Assembly: GCA_031549925.1 (NCBI GenBank)
Contig: JAVBPA010000012.1
Location: 1-11,568, forward strand
Direction: 5' to 3'
Origin: JAVBPA01 sp031549925
GTDB taxonomy: Bacteria > Bacillota > Clostridia > Oscillospirales > CAG-272
Length of the DNA stretch: 11,568 bases
The translations under genes were made by a program, and so were the position numbers. The notes under the pieces were generated by a model, which saw nothing but the letters and a program-made list of their open reading frames with translations, did no database searches and was not told where the DNA came from. Shown piece by piece: positions 7,585-11,568 of this stretch (the first letter of the stretch is position 1; every line of letters begins with the position of its first letter).

Positions 7585-8922
7585 TTAATTAAAACTGTTC
7601 ACTATTGCTTTAAAACGGTTGCCGCGTTCCTCAAAGTTGCTAAAAGCATCGAAGCTGGCGCAAGCGGGAGACAATAAAACGATATCGCCTTTATCCGAAG
7701 CCGCAGCGGCAGCCAAAACCGCATCATCAAAAGCCGGAAGCAATTCAATATCCGGCATTTCGTTTTCTTTGTAATTTTCCAGTACCTGTTTTATCATGGG
7801 ACCTGTGTGACCGGTTAAAATTATATGCTTCGCATATTTGCAAAGAGGCTCGCACAAAGGGTCAAACGGAATATTTTTATCATATCCTCCTAATATTACC
7901 ACGACTTTTTGTCCGTAGGAGGAAAGAGCGGCAATTGTGCGGGAAGGGGTGGAATCTATTGAGCTGTTAAAATAGCGTACTCCGCGTTTTGTACATACAT
8001 ATTCGTTTCTGTGTTCGACTCCGGGGAATGTTTTAGCTGTGTTTTGTATAGTGTCAGTACTGACAAGATCATAAAGCAGCGCAATTGCCGCCATAAAATT
8101 TTCTTCGTTATGACGTCCTGTTATTAAAATATCCGAAGTATCAAGAACCGGAGTTCCTCTGTGATATATAATTCCGTTTTCGGAATATACGTCCGCTCCG
8201 TTAAAAAAAACCACTTCGGTATCTTTTCTTGCTTCAAATGCAAAGGAGCGCGAAACATCGCATAAATTATTTAACGCAAGCAATTCACACGGGGCATGAA
8301 TGAATATATTTTTTTTCGCGTTTGCATATTCGTCCATATCCTTATGATAATCAAGATGATTAGGGGACAAATTCGTTATAAGACAACGGTGACACGAACG
8401 TTTCATTGTTTGAAGCTGAAACGAAGAAAGTTCGACGACCGCAATGTCGGAGCTTTTCATTTCCTTCAGTTTCGGTAAAAGAGGATAACCTATATTGCCT
8501 CCGACATATGTTTTATACCCTGCGTGTTCCAGCATTTTATATATAATCGAGGTTGTCGTCGTTTTTCCGCTGCTTCCGGTAACTCCGATTATTTTAGCCG
8601 GAGTTAAATCAAAAAACAATTCCATTTCGGATGTTAAAACAGAACCCTTTGAAACAGCCTCCGCTATATGAGGGTTATCAAATCTTATTCCGGGCGTACG
8701 GAAAATATATTCTTCATCCATACCGCACAAATAATCTTCTCCGCAGACAACTTTTACTCCGCGTTCCTCCAATTTTTCCGTGCCGATACCCAGCTTGTCA
8801 CGGCTTTTTTTGTCTCTTGCGGTAACAAACGCTCCGTTTTCCAACAAAAAATCGATAAGGGGCAGATTTGAAATACCGATTCCCGCTACAGCCGCTGTTT
8901 TATTATAAAAATCAATGTTCAT
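7585..8922 (-). CDS. murD: UDP-N-acetylmuramoyl-L-alanine--D-glutamate ligase
   Basis: 445 residues, the usual MurD length. MurD joins D-glutamate to UDP-MurNAc-L-Ala in the cytoplasm, the second amino acid step of peptidoglycan precursor synthesis. An N-terminal Rossmann-type domain (GIGIS near 14-18, RTPGI 75-79) is followed by the ATP-binding loop GVTGSSGKTTTT from 113, a TNLSPNHLDYH segment, AKKNIF with the Lys usually carbamylated, GVEHRNEY, ILGGYDKN, and the C-terminal SPACASFD (418-425) with NFEERGNRF. This combination identifies MurD rather than MurC, E or F. The start is the ATG at 8922, with AAGGAA (8929-8934) six bases upstream. The segment usually reading NDSKATN is NSSIDSTPSRT. 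It is separated from other cell wall genes and follows ruvX in the same direction after a 74-bp gap. Confidence 0.95.
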   Translation of the reverse strand: MNIDFYNKTAAVAGIGISNLPLIDFLLENGAFVTARDKKSRDKLGIGTEKLEERGVKVVCGEDYLCGMDEEYIFRTPGIRFDNPHIAEAVSKGSVLTSEMELFFDLTPAKIIGVTGSSGKTTTTSIIYKMLEHAGYKTYVGGNIGYPLLPKLKEMKSSDIAVVELSSFQLQTMKRSCHRCLITNLSPNHLDYHKDMDEYANAKKNIFIHAPCELLALNNLCDVSRSFAFEARKDTEVVFFNGADVYSENGIIYHRGTPVLDTSDILITGRHNEENFMAAIALLYDLVSTDTIQNTAKTFPGVEHRNEYVCTKRGVRYFNSSIDSTPSRTIAALSSYGQKVVVILGGYDKNIPFDPLCEPLCKYAKHIILTGHTGPMIKQVLENYKENEMPDIELLPAFDDAVLAAAAASDKGDIVLLSPACASFDAFSNFEERGNRFKAIVNSFN

Positions 8923-8949
8923 AAACTATTCCTTTTTAACTAAAATATA

Positions 8950-8967
8950 ATAACATCATGATATTAT
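8950..8967. promoter_or_regulatory. 18-bp near-perfect palindrome upstream of murD
   Basis: ATAACATCATGATATTAT pairs at 8 of 9 positions around a centre between 8958 and 8959. It overlaps the -10 box and expected start site of the candidate murD promoter, a position typical of a repressor operator. The protein that would bind is unknown. Confidence 0.4.
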
Positions 8968-8991
8968 ATCCAAAATAAATATTTTTGTACC
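8963..8991 (-). promoter_or_regulatory. Candidate promoter for murD
   Basis: On the minus strand a perfect TATAAT (8963-8968) lies 17 bp downstream of GGTACA (8986-8991), a weak -35 that matches the consensus at the last three bases. The -35 falls just beyond the ruvX stop, so murD could be transcribed independently of ruvX. Confidence 0.4.
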
Positions 8992-8996
8992 TTTTA

Positions 8997-9449
8997 TCAG
9001 ATTAAATTGCTGTTTTCCGATTTTGTTTGATTATTCTTTTCCGAATCCATATAATTTTGCAAAATAATCTGAGCGGAAAGAGTATCAATTGTTTCCTTTC
9101 TGCGTTTTCCGTGCGTACCGGTTTCATTCATAATTCTGTGCGCCGCAAGAGTGGATAACCTTTCGTCGAACAAAACTGTTTTTACATTTGTTTCATTTTC
9201 TATACGTTCGGCAAGTGAAGTTACAAAAGCCGATTTTTCACCTCTCGTGCCGTTTAAATTTATCGGATTCCCAAGTACTATAATATTTATCCCATATTCT
9301 TTTATTATTTTCTTTATATGTTCTATGAGCATTTTTTTGCCTGTTATTGTCAGGGTTCCGAGCCCGACAGCTAAAACTCCCGTCGGATCGCTTACCGCAA
9401 AACCGCATCTGACTTCCCCGTAATCTATACATAATATTCGCTGCGGCAT
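8997..9449 (-). CDS. ruvX: Holliday junction resolvase-like / pre-16S rRNA nuclease (YqgF family)
   Basis: 150 residues from the ATG at 9449. An RNase H-like fold is shown by IDYGEVRCGFAVSD (catalytic D9), GNPINLNG (60-67), DERLST (E96) and ETIDTLSAQIIL (D122), the four family landmarks with all acidic residues present. In E. coli YqgF acts in 5' maturation of pre-16S rRNA, and the family was first proposed as a Holliday junction resolvase. The last ~15 residues are a polar Asn/Lys/Ser tail. An in-frame ATG twelve bases upstream (9461) would add MEIK, but GGAG at 9456-9459 sits six bases before 9449, while 9461 has no binding site. Its upstream gap is shared with the divergent nrdG gene; downstream is murD in the same direction. 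Confidence 0.93.
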   Translation of the reverse strand: MPQRILCIDYGEVRCGFAVSDPTGVLAVGLGTLTITGKKMLIEHIKKIIKEYGINIIVLGNPINLNGTRGEKSAFVTSLAERIENETNVKTVLFDERLSTLAAHRIMNETGTHGKRRKETIDTLSAQIILQNYMDSEKNNQTKSENSNLI

Positions 9450-9455
9450 TTTTAT

Positions 9456-9459
9456 CTCC
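9456..9459 (-). promoter_or_regulatory. Ribosome binding site choosing the internal ruvX start
   Basis: On the minus strand GGAG is followed by ATAAAA and then the ATG at 9449. This spacing favours the shorter, 150-residue product. Confidence 0.6.
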
Positions 9460-9573
9460 ATTTTCTATATATCAAAATTAATAACATTATAACTTCATAT
9501 TTTTACTATAATATGAACGATTGAGCAAACAACTGTTTTGAATTTATTATATTTTACTATAATGTTTTCCGGC

Positions 9574-9602
9574 TTGATTTTTGAATTAATCGGTGTTATA
9601 CT
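9574..9602 (+). promoter_or_regulatory. Sigma-A-type promoter for nrdG-purM
   Basis: TTGATT (9574-9579) and TATACT (9597-9602) are separated by 17 bp. Transcription would begin near 9609, about 34 bases before the nrdG ATG. The -35 is the same hexamer as in the promoter at 528. The rest of the 180-bp ruvX-nrdG gap is AT-rich, with further -10-like sequences (CTATAAT at 9507 and 9557). Confidence 0.6.
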
Positions 9603-9621
9603 ATTTATATAATTATAGTAT
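9598..9621. promoter_or_regulatory. Inverted repeat over the nrdG -10 region
   Basis: ATACTAT (9598-9604) and ATAGTAT (9615-9621) are perfect inverted arms with a 10-bp spacer. The left arm overlaps the -10 box and the transcription start falls between the arms. This is a plausible operator; the regulator is unknown. It does not match the NrdR box well. Confidence 0.4.
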
Positions 9622-9642
9622 GAATCAGGGTGATACCGGCAA

Positions 9643-10230
9643 ATGCTTTACAATAAACTTTCAAAAAAGAATAACAAACAGGAAATAAAAAATCTTCCGA
9701 TTAAAATTGCGGGAACTATATCCGATTCCATTGTAGACGGTCCCGATCTACGTTTTGTGATATTTGTTCAGGGATGTCCTCACGGATGTCTGGGCTGCCA
9801 TAATCCCCAAACTCATGATATAAATCTCGGGATTGAAAGTACGACAGTAGATATTTGGAATAAAATAAAAGCAAATCCGATGCTGCGCGGAGTTACATTC
9901 AGCGGAGGAGAGCCTTTCATTTGGGCAAATGAATTATCTGTTATCGCAAAAGCGGCGCACGGTATAGGATTAAATATAATGTCATGGACAGGCTATACAT
10001 ACGGCGAGCTTTTGGATATGGCTAAAGAAAACAAAGGGGTTCATGACCTTTTAAGCGAAACAGATTACTTGGTTGACGGCCGTTTTATGATAGAACGGCG
10101 CAATTTAAATCTTTTATTCAGGGGAAGCGAAAACCAGCGTATTCTCGATATATCGGGTTATCCGATACGAAAATATGCGATTATTATGGGGGAAGATTTT
10201 AAGAGCACCGGCGAAACAATTTTAAACTAA
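9643..10230 (+). CDS. nrdG: Anaerobic ribonucleoside-triphosphate reductase activating protein (radical SAM)
   Basis: 195 residues. NrdG uses S-adenosylmethionine and a [4Fe-4S] cluster to make the glycyl radical on NrdD, the oxygen-sensitive reductase that supplies deoxynucleotides. The cluster motif CPHGCLGC (C45, C49, C52) is followed by HNPQTHD, the SAM-binding SGGEPF (87-92), and the NrdG-specific run LVDGRFMIERRNL with FRGSENQRI, which separates it from pyruvate formate-lyase activase. An N-terminal extension of about 20 charged residues precedes the core. The start is the only suitable in-frame ATG; the AGGGTGA before it (from 9627) is a modest binding site about 10 bases away. nrdD is not in this window, so the pair is split here. 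The purM-like gene follows after 32 bp and is probably co-transcribed. Confidence 0.93.
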   Translation: MLYNKLSKKNNKQEIKNLPIKIAGTISDSIVDGPDLRFVIFVQGCPHGCLGCHNPQTHDINLGIESTTVDIWNKIKANPMLRGVTFSGGEPFIWANELSVIAKAAHGIGLNIMSWTGYTYGELLDMAKENKGVHDLLSETDYLVDGRFMIERRNLNLLFRGSENQRILDISGYPIRKYAIIMGEDFKSTGETILN

Positions 10231-10262
10231 AAAAAAATATACTATATATATTCGGAGGTAGT

Positions 10263-11432
10263 ATGTCATCTGACGCATATCTTTCACGCGGAGCGTCGTC
10301 TTCAAAGGAAGAAGTACACCGCGCTGTCGAAAAATTAGGAAAAGGCGAATTTTCCGGATCATTCTGCCCTTTGATAGCAGATCCTTACGGAGATGAAAAC
10401 TATTGCGTCGCAATGCACGCGGACGGAGCGGGAACAAAATCCGCGCTTGCTTATATAAAATATCAGGAAACCGGAGATTTTAAATCCTATTACAATATAG
10501 CGCAGGATTCGGTCGTTATGAATTTGGACGATTTAATTTGTGTTGGAGCTATTGACGGATTTATATTATCAAATACAATCGACCGCAACGCACACCGTGT
10601 CGACGGAAACGCAATACGTTCCATTATTGAAGGTTACAGCGGATTTTTATCTGTACTCGGTAATTTCGGAATCGGAATCACCATGTCCGGAGGGGAAACA
10701 GCGGATGTCGGAGATCTCACCGGAACATTGATTGTCAATTCGACTTTGTTTGTTCGTATGAAAAGATCCGATGTTATTGACTGCTCAAATATTCGCGCGG
10801 GGGATGTGATTGTCGGTTTATCTTCCCACGGGCAGGCAACATATGAACATTCATACAACGCCGGAATGGGCTCGAACGGACTAACCGCCGCCCGCCATCT
10901 GTTACTATCAAATTATTACGCGGAAAAATATCCGGAGACCTTTTCCAATACAATAGACCGATCAAAAGTATACTGCGGAAAATATAAACTGGAAGATATT
11001 CTTCCGGGTAGCGGTGTTACTGTAGGAGACGCAATTCTTTCGCCTACAAGAACTTATTCCCCGATTATACGCGATATATTGAAGCTATATAAAAACGATA
11101 TTCACGGAATTATCCACTGTACCGGCGGCGGACAGGTTAAATGCAAAAACTTCGGTGTAAACCTCCATTATGTAAAAGATAATATTTTTCCCATACCCCC
11201 TCTTTTTAAAGCTATTTCCGAAAACGGAGATATCGGAATGCGTGAAATGTATTCTGTTTTCAACATGGGGCACCGTATGGAAATATTCTGTTCACCCGAA
11301 AACGCAGATAATATAATAGCCGCGGCAGCCAGATATAATGTGGAAGCAAAAATCATAGGGCATGTAGATGAATCCGAAACCGAACGCAATAAAGTAACTA
11401 TTATAGCGGACGGCAATGTCTTTGAATATTAA
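10263..11432 (+). CDS. purM: PurM-like phosphoribosylformylglycinamidine cyclo-ligase (AIR synthetase), long variant
   Basis: 389 residues, against about 345 for the common PurM. PurM closes the imidazole ring of AIR with ATP, the fifth step of purine synthesis, in the cytoplasm. Superfamily landmarks are MHADGAGTKS (51-60), IAQDSVVMNLDDLICVGA (79-96), SGGETADVGD (142-151), a GLSSHGQAT turn followed by an extra YEHSYNAGMGSNG stretch where the common form has SSGxHSNG, and LSPTRTY. From memory, the start (YLSRGASSSKEEVH) and the length resemble the long PurM type known from Bacteroidetes. The nucleotide- and phosphate-binding elements are present, so activity is likely, but a paralog with another role is possible. 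CGGAGGT ends 3 bases before the ATG, a strong but close binding site. It probably shares the nrdG transcript. Confidence 0.85.
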   Translation: MSSDAYLSRGASSSKEEVHRAVEKLGKGEFSGSFCPLIADPYGDENYCVAMHADGAGTKSALAYIKYQETGDFKSYYNIAQDSVVMNLDDLICVGAIDGFILSNTIDRNAHRVDGNAIRSIIEGYSGFLSVLGNFGIGITMSGGETADVGDLTGTLIVNSTLFVRMKRSDVIDCSNIRAGDVIVGLSSHGQATYEHSYNAGMGSNGLTAARHLLLSNYYAEKYPETFSNTIDRSKVYCGKYKLEDILPGSGVTVGDAILSPTRTYSPIIRDILKLYKNDIHGIIHCTGGGQVKCKNFGVNLHYVKDNIFPIPPLFKAISENGDIGMREMYSVFNMGHRMEIFCSPENADNIIAAAARYNVEAKIIGHVDESETERNKVTIIADGNVFEY

Positions 11433-11450
11433 ACAATTTAATATTATTTT

Positions 11451-11527
11451 AAAGATTTATCTTTTTAATTTAAAGATTTATCTTTTTACCTTAAAGATTC
11501 ATCTTTTTAATTTAAAGAGTTTTCTTT
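11451..11527. repeat. Array of four 14-bp palindromes at an exact 21-bp period
   Basis: AAAGATTTATCTTT occurs at 11451-11464 and 11472-11485, AAAGATTCATCTTT at 11493-11506, and AAAGAGTTTTCTTT at 11514-11527. Arms AAAGAT/ATCTTT flank a two-base centre. The units are separated by 7-bp AT spacers, so starts are exactly 21 bp (two helical turns) apart. The third unit changes only the centre; the fourth has one arm change and a shifted centre. A further TCTTTT-A-AAAAGA palindrome (11523-11535) overlaps the end. The array fills the gap between purM and the next ribosome binding site. Confidence 0.85.
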
Positions 11528-11537
11528 TAAAAAGAAC

Positions 11538-11543
11538 GGAGGG
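11538..11543 (+). promoter_or_regulatory. Ribosome binding site for the gene entering at the right edge
   Basis: GGAGGG is 8 bases before a GTG at 11552, an ideal spacing, and supports that GTG as a start codon. Confidence 0.7.
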
Positions 11544-11551
11544 AATTTAAA

Positions 11552-11568
11552 GTGCAGGCTAAACCCAG
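11552..11568 (+). CDS. First codons of an unidentified gene (truncated by window edge)
   Basis: GTG CAG GCT AAA CCC would give MQAKP before the window ends. The strong GGAGGG eight bases upstream and the position after a regulatory-looking repeat array support a real start. Too little is present to suggest a function. Confidence 0.6.

Noticed and set aside
9505..9532. ruvX promoter on the minus strand (TTGTTT-N16-TATAGT)
   Set aside because: The -35 matches only 3 of 6 bases and the region has many similar AT-rich hexamers, so no single candidate stands out.
9598..9621. NrdR box
   Set aside because: The known consensus is a 16-bp ACAC-type palindrome in tandem copies about 31 bp apart; the arms here are ATACTAT/ATAGTAT with a 10-bp spacer and no second copy.
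11422..11450. Promoter TTGAAT-N17-TATTTT ahead of the 21-bp array
   Set aside because: The -10 is poor, and the -35 overlaps the end of purM in AT-rich sequence, so chance is likely. It remains a weak candidate if the array proves to be in a leader.
11451..11535. CRISPR array
   Set aside because: The period is only 21 bp with 7-bp AT spacers, units are palindromes, and there are no unique spacers or cas genes.

Overview
The window reads as chromosomal DNA of a low-GC, Gram-positive-type anaerobe. The best guess is a gut or rumen Clostridia/Oscillospiraceae-like bacterium. The signs are AT-rich intergenic DNA, strong AGGAGG-type ribosome binding sites, TTG and GTG starts, TTGATT-N17-TATACT promoters, a class III ribonucleotide reductase activase (strict or facultative anaerobe), a GGDEF protein with a C-terminal GAF domain, and a small site-2 protease. 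This is inferred from gene style only; no rRNA or other taxonomic marker is present.

Layout: (1) positions 1-500 hold the 3' end of a secreted or surface protein, a Thr-rich repetitive linker followed by an Ig-like domain. (2) Positions 631-5916, behind a good sigma-A-type promoter, encode a 1761-residue soluble c-di-GMP protein. Its domain order is degenerate receiver, PAS, degenerate GGDEF, intact EAL, several PAS or PAS-like modules, intact GGDEF with I-site, then GAF. (3) A long hairpin at 5953-5994 lies between this gene and a convergent PHP-type metal-dependent phosphoesterase gene (6058-6951, minus). (4) Divergent from the PHP gene is a minimal M50 intramembrane metalloprotease (7002-7577, TTG start), which converges with murD (7585-8922, minus) over only 7 bp. 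(5) ruvX (8997-9449, minus) lies upstream of murD. (6) Divergent from ruvX, a promoter with an overlapping inverted repeat leads into nrdG and then a long-form PurM-like AIR synthetase (10263-11432), probably one transcript serving nucleotide synthesis. (7) Between purM and the first codons of another gene (GTG at 11552) is an array of four palindromic units repeating at exactly 21 bp.

Most genes are housekeeping: cell wall (murD), RNA/DNA processing (ruvX), deoxynucleotides (nrdG) and purines (purM). The parts most worth a second look are the 21-bp palindrome array, the three-copy 18-bp in-frame repeat placed exactly at the phosphorylation pocket of the degenerate receiver domain, the overall architecture of the c-di-GMP protein, and the long PurM variant. 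I found no CRISPR array, insertion sequence, tRNA or rRNA, and no clear defence system.
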